The position numbers were made by a program, and so were the translations under genes. Of a stretch of 64,000 nucleotides of DNA, positions 54,407 through 63,527 are shown one piece after another. The stretch is taken from positions 558,001 to 622,000 of the forward strand of contig NZ_JAVJSX010000008.1 in the NCBI RefSeq assembly GCF_040219215.1. The letters are read 5' to 3'. Positions within the stretch are counted from its first letter, which is position 1, and each line of letters begins with the position of its first letter. A model generated the notes under the pieces. That model searched no databases. It had not been told where the DNA came from and was given only the letters and a program-made list of their open reading frames with translations. Origin of the DNA: Thalassobaculum_A sp040219215. GTDB taxonomy: Bacteria > Pseudomonadota > Alphaproteobacteria > Thalassobaculales > Thalassobaculaceae.

Positions 54407-55520
54407 CCGCCAGAACTTCCGCCAACGCGGCGAGCAGGGCGTCGGTGTCCTCGGCGGTGCCGGTGGTGATCCGGATGTAGCCGTCGAAGCCCGGCGCCAT
54501 CAGCCGGCTGATCATGATGCCCCTGGCCTCCAGTTCGGCGCACACCGTGGTGGGCGGCTTGGGGGTCTTGGCGGAGATGAAGTTGCCGACGCTCGGGAAC
54601 GGCTCGCAGCCCAGCCGGGTGATTCCGGCGATGATGCGCTCGCGTTCGATCCGGGTGCGTTCCAGGATCGAACGGGTGTGCGCCTCATCCTGCAGGGCGG
54701 CCAGCGCACCGGCCTGGGCCACCGTGCTGACGTTGAACACGCTGCGGATCTTCTGGAACGCCTCGGCGACCGCATCTGACCCGCACAGCGCGTAGCCGAT
54801 CCGCATGCCGGCCATCCCGTAGGCCTTGGAGAAGGTGCGGAACGCCGCCCACGGCACGGCCACGTCGGCCAGCGCCGCCAGGTGCTCTTCCCCGCCGGCG
54901 TGCCGGCCGTGTTCGTAGTAGGCCTCGTCGATCACCAGCATGGTGGTGGTCGGCAGGCCGCGGGCGAACCGGACCACCTCCTCGGTGGTCAGCATGCCGC
55001 CGGTCGGGTTGTTGGGCGTGGCCAGGAACACCAGACGGGTCCGCGCAGTGACCGCTTCCAGCATGCCGTCGATGTCGGGCGAGCCATCCTGGCGCACCGG
55101 CACCGGGACCAGCTTGGCGCCATTGACCGCCGCGCACTTCGAATAGCCGGGGAAAGACGGAGTGGGCACCACGACCTCGTCGCCTTCCGACAGCGCCAGC
55201 CGGCCGATCTGCACGATCAACTCGTCGGAGCCGTGGCCCACGATGATGCGGTTTGCCGCGATGCCGGTCCGTGCCGACAGTGCGGCGGTCAGGTCGCGCC
55301 ATTGCGGATCCGGATAGTAGTTCACCCGGGTCACCGCCTCCTGCATCGCCGCCACCGCTTTCGGTGACGGCGGGAACGGCGACTCGTTCAGGTTCATCCG
55401 GCGGATCTTGGCGGGATCAATGCCCGATTTGGAATCGCGCTGGGTCTGCGGCCAGCCCGGGGCCGGCAGGGCTTGGATCGGGGCTTTCGGGAAGGTCCGC
55501 GACGGGCTCGTGTCGGCCAT
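54402..55520 (-). CDS. hisC: Histidinol-phosphate aminotransferase (HisC-like)
   Basis: A 372-residue fold-type I PLP aminotransferase. MNLNESPFPPSPKAVAAM at the N-terminus, VGHGSDELI, FLATPNNPTGGMLTTEEV, VIDEAYYEHG and the PLP lysine in RTFSKAYGMAGMRIGYAL are typical of HisC. It transfers the amino group between glutamate and imidazole-acetol phosphate, or aromatic 2-oxo acids. No other his genes are near, so a role for aromatic amino acids is possible. ATG at 55520 has GGAG eight bases upstream; the frame runs on to 55664 without support. Confidence 0.85.
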   Translation of the reverse strand: MADTSPSRTFPKAPIQALPAPGWPQTQRDSKSGIDPAKIRRMNLNESPFPPSPKAVAAMQEAVTRVNYYPDPQWRDLTAALSARTGIAANRIIVGHGSDELIVQIGRLALSEGDEVVVPTPSFPGYSKCAAVNGAKLVPVPVRQDGSPDIDGMLEAVTARTRLVFLATPNNPTGGMLTTEEVVRFARGLPTTTMLVIDEAYYEHGRHAGGEEHLAALADVAVPWAAFRTFSKAYGMAGMRIGYALCGSDAVAEAFQKIRSVFNVSTVAQAGALAALQDEAHTRSILERTRIERERIIAGITRLGCEPFPSVGNFISAKTPKPPTTVCAELEARGIMISRLMAPGFDGYIRITTGTAEDTDALLAALAEVLAA

Positions 55521-55699
55521 ACGCCAGTCTCCTGCGTTGAATACCGGCGGCAGACTAATGGGGAAATTCGCGACCGGTAAGAGGGAACGCGGTATCGCAT
55601 CGCGTAGCGGCTGGCGGTTCATGCGGAGGGTGTGGTTAAGAGAATATTTATCCTTGCGGGTCAATAAGCATCAAGAATCCATGAATACCGGAGATCGAG

Positions 55700-56320
55700 A
55701 TGCGTAATAATAAGTTGAATTCATTGATTTTTGTTTTGTTTATATCGGGTGTTTTGTTTTCATCCGGCGGTAGCTTCGCTCAAGCTCCGTCGAAAGACCT
55801 GGCTGGTGCAGAACTTCTGAACGCCATTCGGCAGTGGTCGTCGACACCCGTGGTTCGCCTGACTTTAGCTGAACTGAACACACGCCAAGCGAACCTCGAT
55901 CAGGCCTCGATCGATGCGGTCGACAAGCAGTGGCGCGACGAACGCAAGAGCAATGACCAGCCACTGATCACGGCGGTGCTGTCGAGTCCGCTGTCGGGCT
56001 ACCTGCTGCGCATTCAGGCAGGTTCGGCTGGACTGTTTACGGAGATCTTCGTGATGACTGCCAAAGGACTGAACGCCGGACAGAGCAGCGTGACGTCGGA
56101 CTACTGGCAGGCCGACGAGGCGAAATTCCAGAAGACCTTCGACGTCGGGCCCGATGCCGTTTTCGTCGATGAGCCGGAGTTCCATGAGGGCACCGCGACC
56201 TGGCGGTGTCAGGTCAACCTGACGCTCACTGACGATGATGGCGCCAAGATCGGCGCGCTGACTGCCGAGGTGAATCTGACCGAACTCCAGCGCCGCGCCG
56301 CGGCGCGTGCCGGATCGTAA
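55700..56320 (+). CDS. Secreted protein of unknown function, partner of the chemoreceptor
   Basis: A 206-residue periplasmic protein with a signal peptide (NSLIFVLFISGVLFSSGGSFAQ). The mature part is alpha-rich first (LLNAIRQWSSTPVVRLTLAELNTRQANLDQ), then beta-rich (TEIFVMTAKGLNAG, DDGAKIGALTAEVNL), resembling PDC/CHASE-like ligand-binding modules: IFVMTAKGLNAGQSSVTSDYW is the kind of strand-turn seen in such sensors. It starts in an A+T-rich block, and its stop is 14 bases before the chemoreceptor gene, so it may bind a ligand and present it to that receptor. Not assigned to a named family. Confidence 0.65.
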   Translation: MRNNKLNSLIFVLFISGVLFSSGGSFAQAPSKDLAGAELLNAIRQWSSTPVVRLTLAELNTRQANLDQASIDAVDKQWRDERKSNDQPLITAVLSSPLSGYLLRIQAGSAGLFTEIFVMTAKGLNAGQSSVTSDYWQADEAKFQKTFDVGPDAVFVDEPEFHEGTATWRCQVNLTLTDDDGAKIGALTAEVNLTELQRRAAARAGS

Positions 56321-56334
56321 GGAGGAGGGGCATC

Positions 56335-58017
56335 ATGACCTGGCTGAACAACCTTTCGATCTCCAAGCGGCTGTTTGCGGCGTTCGCCGTCATAATCGCC
56401 ATCATCGTTGCCGGTGGCGTTTTCACATTCGTGGAAATCCGCATGCTGGAGAGTGACGCCAACCGCACGGTGGCGGTCGCTGAAACCAATCGGACGCTTA
56501 ACGATCTCAGCGTCGCGATTGCGGATCAGGTGCTCTCGGTACGCGGCCTGCTGCTGTCGGGGGACCGCAGCAACATCGAGCGCTATCAGGAGGCCGGAGA
56601 ACGCTTCAATCGAGCGGTACATGCCGCGGCCAAGCAGCTTGCAGGTACCGAGGGGGCGACCCGGGTCGAGGCGTTGAAGACGCGTGTCGCCAAGTGGCGT
56701 AGCGATTCGGCGGATCGGCAGATCGCGCTGATGCGCCAGCCCCTGACCGTCGACGAAGCCCGGGTGATCGAGGCCAACGGGGCGGGCACCGCGTTCCTTG
56801 CCGACACCGACGTTCAAATCCAGGCCCTTCTGCAACTTGGCGCCGCATCACTGGCCGACAGCGAGAATGCCATGGCGGCGGCTTTCCAGTTGACCATCGC
56901 TGTCGCGGCCGTCGGCGCGGTTGTTGCGACCGGCTTTGCGATGGCCGCCTGGCTGGCGCTTGGCCGCAGCATCGGCATGCCGGTCAGCGGCCTGACCAGT
57001 GTCATGGGGAAACTGACGGAAGGCGACCTGGATGCCGCGATTCCCGGAACCGAACGGAGGGATGAGTTGGGTCGAATGGCCCGGGCTGTCCAGGTCTTCA
57101 AGGAGGGTATCGTCGAGAACCGTCGGCTCACCGACGAGCAGCGTCAGGCAGCTGAGCAGAAGCTGGCCCGCGCCGACGAAGTCTCGGCGCTGATCGCCCG
57201 CTTCGACATCGACGCTTCGGGAATGCTGGAGAAGCTGGCTGAGCATGCAGGTCGCATGCGGGCGACTGCCCAGCAGATGAGCTCGATCGCAGAAGAGACC
57301 GAACGGCAATCGACGGCCGTCGCGTCCGCGGCGACCGAAGCCGGGGCCAACGTTCAGAATGTCGCCGCCGCGACCGAGGAACTGACCGCGTCGATCCAGG
57401 ACATCAGCCGGCAGACCCAGAAAGCCAGTGCCGATGCTGCCCAGGCGGCGAAGTCGACCGAGCGGGCAAGCTCGGTGATGGCGGCCCTGTCGGCGTCGGC
57501 AGTGACCATCGGTGAAGTGGTCAAGCTGATCACCGACATCGCGGAGCAGACCAATCTGTTGGCGTTGAACGCTACCATTGAAGCGGCGCGGGCTGGGGAT
57601 GCCGGCAAGGGATTTGCGGTGGTCGCGTCGGAGGTGAAGACTCTTGCAACCCAGACTGCCAAGGCGACGGAGGACATCAGCGCCCAGATCGCGGCAATCC
57701 AGAACGAGACGGAGCGCGCGGTTCGGGAGATCGACGATGTCGGCAGGATGGTTCATGGCGTGGAGGAGGTTTCCACAGCCATCGCGGCCGCCATGGAGCA
57801 GCAGACCGCGGCGACCCAGGACATTTCCCGGAACGTCAGCCATGCCGCTCACGGCACCGACACGGTGGTCACCAACATACAGGGGGTGAACGACGCCGCC
57901 GCCGAAGCTGGCCAGCAGGCCGATCAGGTGCTGACCGTCGCGAACGACATGGCGGAGGAGTCGGGCCGCATGCGCAGCTCGGTCGTGACCTTCCTGGAAG
58001 GCATCCAGCGCGCCTAA
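56335..58017 (+). CDS. Methyl-accepting chemotaxis protein
   Basis: A 560-residue inner-membrane receptor. The first membrane helix LFAAFAVIIAIIVAGGVFTFVE is followed by a four-helix-bundle periplasmic domain of about 145 residues, a second helix around 190-215, HAMP (with GLTSVMGKLTEGDLDAAIPG), and a long coiled-coil signalling domain ending in the hairpin tip ITDIAEQTNLLALNATIEAARAGDAGKGFAVVASEVKTLA. No C-terminal CheR-binding pentapeptide is evident. GGAGGAGG stands before the ATG. It controls CheA through CheW, presumably for the ligand seen by the secreted protein upstream. No other che genes are present. Confidence 0.93.
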   Translation: MTWLNNLSISKRLFAAFAVIIAIIVAGGVFTFVEIRMLESDANRTVAVAETNRTLNDLSVAIADQVLSVRGLLLSGDRSNIERYQEAGERFNRAVHAAAKQLAGTEGATRVEALKTRVAKWRSDSADRQIALMRQPLTVDEARVIEANGAGTAFLADTDVQIQALLQLGAASLADSENAMAAAFQLTIAVAAVGAVVATGFAMAAWLALGRSIGMPVSGLTSVMGKLTEGDLDAAIPGTERRDELGRMARAVQVFKEGIVENRRLTDEQRQAAEQKLARADEVSALIARFDIDASGMLEKLAEHAGRMRATAQQMSSIAEETERQSTAVASAATEAGANVQNVAAATEELTASIQDISRQTQKASADAAQAAKSTERASSVMAALSASAVTIGEVVKLITDIAEQTNLLALNATIEAARAGDAGKGFAVVASEVKTLATQTAKATEDISAQIAAIQNETERAVREIDDVGRMVHGVEEVSTAIAAAMEQQTAATQDISRNVSHAAHGTDTVVTNIQGVNDAAAEAGQQADQVLTVANDMAEESGRMRSSVVTFLEGIQRA

Positions 58018-58089
58018 CGATACGGACCGCTTTCCCATAGACCGCGCTTTTCCGTGCGTGGCCGACGGGAGAGCGGTATTGTCGTTGCC

Positions 58090-59613
58090 ATGACAACGAT
58101 CCCGATCCCTGCAGAAGCCGATGCCGGGCCGACCGCGTTCACGCGGGCGATGATCCTGACGACGCTGACCATGGTCACGATGCTGTACGCGATGACCGTG
58201 ACCATCGCCAACGTGTCGTTGCCGCAGATGCAGGGCTCGCTGTCGGCAACCACCGACCAGATTGCGCTGGTTGTGACCTTCAACATCATCGCAACGGCCG
58301 TGGCGACGCCGATGACCGGATGGCTGGCCGCCCGGTTCTCGCGCCGTGCCATTCTGATCTGGGGGGTGATAGGCTTCACCTGCGCTTCGCTGGCCTGCGG
58401 CCTCGCCACCTCGCTGGAAGGGCTGGTGCTGTTCCGGGTCATGCAGGGCGCGTTCGGCGCGCCGCTTGTGCCGCTCAGCCAGGCCATCGTGATGGACAGC
58501 TATCCGCGCGAGAAGCAGGCCTCGGCGATGGCGATCTTCGGCATGGGCGTGGTGGTCGGTCCGGTGCTGGCACCGACCGTCGGCGGGTACCTGTCGGAGC
58601 TGTACAACTGGCGCTGGGTATTCTTCATGATCGTGCCGTTCGGGCTGGTGGCCCTGGGCGGCGTGCTCGTCTACATCCAGGATCGCAGCCGGGCCGGTTC
58701 GTCGCACCTGGACTGGACCGGGTTTCTTGCCCTGTCGGTGTTCATTGCCAGCTTCCAGTTCATGCTCGACCAGGGCGAGCGGCTGGACTGGCTGGACTCC
58801 GGCACCATCCTGCTGTGCGCTGCGTTGGCCGGCCTGGCGCTCTATGTTTTCGTGGTGCACTCGGCGACCGCGGACCGGCCGTTCCTGAATCCGAAGCTGC
58901 TGCTGGACCGCAACTACGCGCTCGGCCTGCTGATCGTGTTCATTTTCGGGATGCTGAACTTCACGCCGACCACCTTGCTGCCGCCGTTGATGCAGGGGGT
59001 GCGGGGATACCCGGACTCGGTCATCGGTCTGGTGCTGGGCGCCCGCGGCGTCGGCACGCTGGCCGGGTTCTTCCTGATGTTCTGGTCCAACAGGTTCGAC
59101 CCCAGGGTGCTCCTGGTGGCAGGGTTCGCGTGCCAGGGCATCGCCGGCTGGGCGATGGCCCAGTTCAGCGTCGACATGACCACCTGGGGGGTGCTGTGGA
59201 CCAGCGCGCTGCAGGGTTTCGGTGTCGGCGTCATCTGGGTACCGCTCACCCTGGTGACGTTCGCCACTCTCGACAAGCGGAGCACCGCCGAGGCGACGGC
59301 GATCTTCCACCTGGTCCGCAATGTCGGAAGTTCGATCTACATATCGTTGTCGATCACCCTGGCGTTGCGGTCGGCGCGCCAGAACTACGCCGAACTCAGC
59401 ACGAATGCAGCGCCGACGAACGAGGCGCTGACCATGCAGGACAGTCTTTTCGGGGTCTGGTCGATCGACAGCGTCACGGCCCTGGCCGGTCTGGCGCGGG
59501 AGATCAACCGGCAGGCGCTGATGATCGGCTACCTGAACGCGTTTCACCTGTTCGCGATCACGTCGTTTGCCGTCATTCCCGTGATCCTGATGGTGAAGGT
59601 GGCACGCCGGTAG
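58090..59613 (+). CDS. MFS drug-resistance transporter, DHA2/EmrB type
   Basis: A 507-residue inner-membrane protein with about 14 transmembrane helices. TM1 holds MTVTIANVSLPQMQGSL, the motif-A-like loop between TM2 and TM3 reads GWLAARFSRRAILIWG, and motif C in TM5 is VVGPVLAPTVGGYL, diagnostic of drug/H+ antiporters. It is expected to expel toxic hydrophobic compounds by proton antiport, perhaps with a missing EmrA partner. The start is ATG at 58090. No regulator is adjacent. Confidence 0.88.
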   Translation: MTTIPIPAEADAGPTAFTRAMILTTLTMVTMLYAMTVTIANVSLPQMQGSLSATTDQIALVVTFNIIATAVATPMTGWLAARFSRRAILIWGVIGFTCASLACGLATSLEGLVLFRVMQGAFGAPLVPLSQAIVMDSYPREKQASAMAIFGMGVVVGPVLAPTVGGYLSELYNWRWVFFMIVPFGLVALGGVLVYIQDRSRAGSSHLDWTGFLALSVFIASFQFMLDQGERLDWLDSGTILLCAALAGLALYVFVVHSATADRPFLNPKLLLDRNYALGLLIVFIFGMLNFTPTTLLPPLMQGVRGYPDSVIGLVLGARGVGTLAGFFLMFWSNRFDPRVLLVAGFACQGIAGWAMAQFSVDMTTWGVLWTSALQGFGVGVIWVPLTLVTFATLDKRSTAEATAIFHLVRNVGSSIYISLSITLALRSARQNYAELSTNAAPTNEALTMQDSLFGVWSIDSVTALAGLAREINRQALMIGYLNAFHLFAITSFAVIPVILMVKVARR

Positions 59614-59705
59614 GCGGCGGGAGGCGCCGAGAAGCGTTCAGGACCGAACCGCATCCGAACGGCGAACGGTGATAGTGTCGCTGCCTGTCGCAGGCGGAGG
59701 TGACC

Positions 59706-60662
59706 ATGGCGCACGGCTCGAAGACGGTGATCTACGCGGCGCTGGCCGGCAACGCCGCCATCGCGGTCATGAAGTTCACCGCGGCCGCGTTCACCGGAAG
59801 TGCTGCGATGCTGAGCGAGGGCATCCACTCGGTGGTGGATACCGGAAACCAGGGCCTGATCCTCTACGGGATGCGGCAGGCCCGGCGGAAGCCGGACGCC
59901 CGCCACCCGTTCGGCTATGGGATGGAGCTGTATTTCTGGACCTTCGTCGTCGCCATCCTGATCTTCGCGGTCGGCGCCGGGCTGTCGATCTACGAGGGCA
60001 TCCAGCACATCCGGCACCCGGTACCGATGACCAACCCGGAGTGGAGCTATGTCGTTCTTTCCCTGAGCCTGGTGTTCGAGGGAGTCGCCTGGGTGATCGC
60101 CTTCAGGGAGTTTGAAAAGCAGCGCGGGCGCCACGGGTATCTAGCGGCAGTGGAGCGCAGCAAGGATCCGACGGTGTTCACCGTGCTGTTCGAGGACACC
60201 GCCGCCGTCATCGGCCTGCTGATCGCCTTTGTCGGGATCGCCGCCGCGCAGTACTTCGACGAACCGGTGCTGGACGGTGTCGCGTCGCTGGCGATCGGCG
60301 GCGTGCTGGCCGCTGTCGCGGTCCTGCTGGCGCGGGAGAGCAAGGGGCTGCTGATCGGCGAAAGCGTCGACCCCGAGGTTCTGGACGGCATACGGCGTCT
60401 GATCGGCTCCGATCGTCGGATCGTCGCGGTCAACGAGGTACTGACCATGCATCTGGGACCGCAGGACGTGCTGCTCGCCATCAGCATCGACTTCGTCGAC
60501 GGGCTGGTGTCGGAGAAGGTCGAGGAGGCGATCAGCAGCCTTGAGCGCCGGGTCGTCGCCAAGTACCCGCAGGTTCGCCGGGTGTTCATCGAGGCGCAGA
60601 ACCGGTACGCCCATCGGATGGCCGAGCGGGCGGCCGCCCGGATCTCCGCGGTGCAAACCTGA
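59706..60662 (+). CDS. Cation diffusion facilitator, ZnT9-like
   Basis: A 318-residue CDF transporter. Early helices carry SEGIHSVVDTGNQGLILYG (the His-x-x-x-Asp site), TM5 has DPTVFTVLFEDTAAVIGLL, where ordinary zinc exporters show H-x-x-x-D but the ZnT9-like subgroup has E-D-T-A-A as here, and the C-terminal cytoplasmic domain includes DVLLAISIDFVDGL. It probably moves a divalent cation by proton exchange across the membrane. GGAGG stands five bases before the ATG; a GTG two codons upstream is less likely. Confidence 0.87.
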   Translation: MAHGSKTVIYAALAGNAAIAVMKFTAAAFTGSAAMLSEGIHSVVDTGNQGLILYGMRQARRKPDARHPFGYGMELYFWTFVVAILIFAVGAGLSIYEGIQHIRHPVPMTNPEWSYVVLSLSLVFEGVAWVIAFREFEKQRGRHGYLAAVERSKDPTVFTVLFEDTAAVIGLLIAFVGIAAAQYFDEPVLDGVASLAIGGVLAAVAVLLARESKGLLIGESVDPEVLDGIRRLIGSDRRIVAVNEVLTMHLGPQDVLLAISIDFVDGLVSEKVEEAISSLERRVVAKYPQVRRVFIEAQNRYAHRMAERAAARISAVQT

Positions 60663-60719
60663 CGCATACCGCTTGGGTCAAAGATTGACCGGGTCGACCG
60701 GTTTCGACAGCATCCACCG

Positions 60720-61721
60720 ATGAGCATTGATCGCCCCACCAAGATCCTGACCGCCATCGACCTGGATGCCGACGGCAAGCGGTTCGGCGCGCTGGTCGTT
60801 CCGTATTCCCGCAACGACAGCGCCTGGGGGTCGGTTCGCATCCCGATCGTCGTGATCCGCAACGGCGACGGGCCGACCGCGCTGCTGATCGCCGGCAACC
60901 ACGGGGACGAGTACGAGGGCCAGATTGCCCTGCGAGACCTCGCCCGTTCCCTCGATCCGGTCGATGTGACCGGAACGGTGATCATCCTGCCGGGGCTGAA
61001 TTTCCCGGCGGTGCGGGCCGCCACCCGCTGCTCGCCGATCGACGGTGGGAACATGAACCGGTCGTTTCCCGGCAGCGCCGACGGCGCGGTCACCTCGATG
61101 ATCGCGCATTATGTGGCCACCGTCCTGGTGCCGCGCGCTGATCTGGTGCTTGACCTGCATTCGGGCGGCAAGACCCTGGACTTCGTTCCGTTTGCCGCCA
61201 CCCACCGGCTGCCCGACAAGGCGCTGGAAGCACGCGCGATCGCCGCAGTCGAGGCGTTCGCCGCACCGGTCAGTGTGGTGATGCTGGAACTGGACGCCGA
61301 GGGGATGCTCGATACCTGGGTCGAGAGCCTTGGCAAGCTGTTCGTGACGACCGAGCTGGCCGGCGGCGGCAGTTCGACCCGACGTTCCAACCGGGTCGCG
61401 GCCGTCGGGGTGCGCAACGTGCTGAAGCACATGGGTATCCTGGCTGGCGAGCCTGAGATCGTCACACCGACCCGGCTGCTGGATATGCCGGACGAACGAT
61501 GTTTCGTGGCCGCCGAGCACACAGGCATTCACGAGCCCCTGGTCGACCTTGGCGACGATGTGTCGGAGGGCCAGCCGGTCGCCCGCATCCATTTCCTGGA
61601 TGAGCCGTCGCGCGATCCGGTGGTGTATGTCGCCCGCCGCAGCGGCCTGCTGATCGGCCGGCACTTCCCCGGCCTCGTGCAGTCCGGGGATTTCCTGGCG
61701 AGCGTCGGAATCGACCTGTAG
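60720..61721 (+). CDS. Aspartoacylase/AstE-type deacylase, DoeB-like
   Basis: A 333-residue zinc carboxypeptidase-like deacylase. Zinc ligands: His61 and Glu64 in IAGNHGDEYEGQIA and His147 in LVLDLHSGGKTLDFVP. The NMNRSFPG motif (111-118), TELAGGGSSTRRS and RHFPGLVQSGDFLA near the end closely match DoeB, the N-acetyl-2,4-diaminobutyrate deacetylase of ectoine degradation. Its usual partner DoeA is absent here (the M24 peptidase at 31819 does not look like it), so the true substrate is open. Confidence 0.75.
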   Translation: MSIDRPTKILTAIDLDADGKRFGALVVPYSRNDSAWGSVRIPIVVIRNGDGPTALLIAGNHGDEYEGQIALRDLARSLDPVDVTGTVIILPGLNFPAVRAATRCSPIDGGNMNRSFPGSADGAVTSMIAHYVATVLVPRADLVLDLHSGGKTLDFVPFAATHRLPDKALEARAIAAVEAFAAPVSVVMLELDAEGMLDTWVESLGKLFVTTELAGGGSSTRRSNRVAAVGVRNVLKHMGILAGEPEIVTPTRLLDMPDERCFVAAEHTGIHEPLVDLGDDVSEGQPVARIHFLDEPSRDPVVYVARRSGLLIGRHFPGLVQSGDFLASVGIDL

Positions 61722-61753
61722 CCGGTTGGTAAACGTACGGGTGCTCGGCGGCG

Positions 61754-63307
61754 CTATCCGTCCAGGATCTCGCGCAGGCGCTTCGCCAGATCGACCAGGC
61801 GGTATGGTTTGCTCAACAGGGTGCGGAAATCCTCGCTTTGCGTGCCGTTCTGCGCTGCGCCGCTGGCGAACCCGGAGGTGAGCAGGGTCTTCAGGCCGGG
61901 CCGCAGTGTGACGGCGATGCGTGACAGCTCGTCACCCGTCAGGTCGCCGGGCATCACCACATCGGAGAACAGCAGATCGAGCTCCTGGTCGCTTTTTAGG
62001 ATCCGAAGCGCGGCATCGGCGTTGTCAGCCGTCACTACCTGATAGCCGAGGCTTTGCAATTGCTTGAGGGCGATCGTCCGGACACCCTCATCGTCCTCGA
62101 CGACAAGAATGCGCTCGCCGCCGGCCTTCGACGACAGCCGGGTCGGTTCATCCGGCTGGTGCCGCGCGCCATCGCCCCTGGCCGCAGGGAGGTACAGGCG
62201 GACCGTGGTGCCGCGTCCGGGCTCGCTGTAGATCTTGATGTGACCGCGCGATTGCTTGGCGTAGCCGTAGATCATGCTGAGGCCGAGACCGGATCCGCCG
62301 CCGGCCTCCTTGGTCGTAAAGAACGGCTCGAAGGCGCGCGCGGCAACGTCCGGCGGCATACCGGTTCCGGTGTCGGTCACGGCGAGCATGACATAGCGTC
62401 CGGGGATCACATCGAGATTGCTGGCCGCGTATCCGTCGTCGAGGTGCTGGTTGGCCGTTTCGATGACGAGTCGTCCGCCGCCGGGCATCGCATCGCGGGC
62501 GTTGATCGCCAGGTTCACCAGCGCCGACTCGAACTGTGCTGCGTCCGCAAACGCCCGTGCCAGGTCCCCAGCGAGAACCGTCGAGACCACGATGCGCTCA
62601 CCCAGGGTCCGTCGCAGCAGATCGAGGGTCTGCGCCACCCGCTCATTCGCATCGAACTCTTCCGGGTCCAGCGACTGGCGCCGGGCGAACGCCAGGAGTT
62701 GCGTGGTCAGCTTGGCGCCGCGTAGGGCCGCATTGAGGGCGACGTCGACAAGTTCCTGGTCGCCTGGGGCAAGATCGGTCGTTTCCGTCAGCAGGTCGAG
62801 ACTGCCGATGATCACGCCCAGCAGGTTGTTGAAGTCGTGGGCGATGCCCCCGGTCAACTGGCCGACCGCCTCCAGGCGTTGCGCGTGCCTAACTCGCGCC
62901 TCGGCGGCTTCGCGCTCGGTCATGTCCCGGCCGATGTAGAAGTGCTGCTGCTCGGGCTCCGACCAGACGCCGGTCCAACTGAGCGGCACGGCAGAGCCGT
63001 TCTTGTGCAGGTACCGGCAGTCGAAATTCCGCATCTCCCGTCCCAGGCGGCCAAGGCGCATCTCGGAGCGGGTGTTCTCAATGTCGGCCGGATGCACGAA
63101 GTCGACGCCGTTGCGGCCGACCAGGTCCTCCGGCGCGTAGCCGAGGATTTTCCGCACGCTGGGGCTCACGCGAATGAAGTCTCCCTGCCGTCCAACCACC
63201 AGGATCAGGTCCAGCGAGGTCTCGAAGATCCGACGGTTGATCTCGTTCTCGACGTCCCGGCCGGTACGTTGCCCGGTTTGGGCGCGATCATCATCCCCGT
63301 GGGCCAT
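61754..63307 (-). CDS. PAS-domain hybrid histidine kinase with receiver domain
   Basis: About 517 residues. Domain order: PAS (about 30-130, with DLILVVGRQGDFIRVSPSVRKILGY), H box LEAVGQLTGGIAHDFNNLLGVIIGS (phosphoryl His), N box LVNLAINARDAMPGGG, F/G boxes DTGTGMP and GGGSGLGLSMIYGY, then a C-terminal receiver (ILVVEDDEGV, LLFSDVVMPGDLTGDE, LSKPY) with the acceptor Asp. No transmembrane segment, so it senses an internal cue. ATG at 63307 is preferred over 63328 for its AAGGA six bases upstream. It is divergent from the response regulator gene. Confidence 0.92.
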   Translation of the reverse strand: MAHGDDDRAQTGQRTGRDVENEINRRIFETSLDLILVVGRQGDFIRVSPSVRKILGYAPEDLVGRNGVDFVHPADIENTRSEMRLGRLGREMRNFDCRYLHKNGSAVPLSWTGVWSEPEQQHFYIGRDMTEREAAEARVRHAQRLEAVGQLTGGIAHDFNNLLGVIIGSLDLLTETTDLAPGDQELVDVALNAALRGAKLTTQLLAFARRQSLDPEEFDANERVAQTLDLLRRTLGERIVVSTVLAGDLARAFADAAQFESALVNLAINARDAMPGGGRLVIETANQHLDDGYAASNLDVIPGRYVMLAVTDTGTGMPPDVAARAFEPFFTTKEAGGGSGLGLSMIYGYAKQSRGHIKIYSEPGRGTTVRLYLPAARGDGARHQPDEPTRLSSKAGGERILVVEDDEGVRTIALKQLQSLGYQVVTADNADAALRILKSDQELDLLFSDVVMPGDLTGDELSRIAVTLRPGLKTLLTSGFASGAAQNGTQSEDFRTLLSKPYRLVDLAKRLREILDG

Positions 63308-63420
63308 ACCGTTTCCTTGGTGTGTCATGGCGCGTCCGGCTGAGACACGTATTCCGGGCGTTGTGTCGGCGAGGTTCCAATGTCGATCAATGTTGAGCGC
63401 TCTGGCTTAACCTTTCAATA

Positions 63421-63489
63421 CACGGCGAAAATCGTGCGGGAGAAGTGGGTTTCATATTTGACCGATATTCGGCATTCTTTTTCGCCGTG
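63421..63489. promoter_or_regulatory. Inverted repeat in the divergent kinase/regulator promoter region
   Basis: CACGGCGAAAA (63421-63431) is repeated inverted as TTTTCGCCGTG (63479-63489), a perfect 11-base pair of arms 47 bases apart. Between them lies the A+T-rich ATATTTGACCGATATTCGG block, including a TTGACC that may be a -35 box. The pair could be two operators looping DNA or a large stem. The binding protein is unknown. Confidence 0.5.
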
Positions 63490-63527
63490 GAACCCAAACC
63501 ACGACAAATGTGCGCAGAAGAGCAAGC

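Noticed and set aside
55681..55707. Eight-codon upstream reading frame overlapping the start of the secreted protein gene
   Set aside because: The peptide shows no runs of regulatory codons and no own ribosome site; likely chance.
56848..59547. Very long open frame on the minus strand
   Set aside because: It lies antisense to a chemoreceptor and an MFS gene with clear motifs; its composition (many Arg, His, Gly, Gln) is that of a shadow in G+C-rich DNA.
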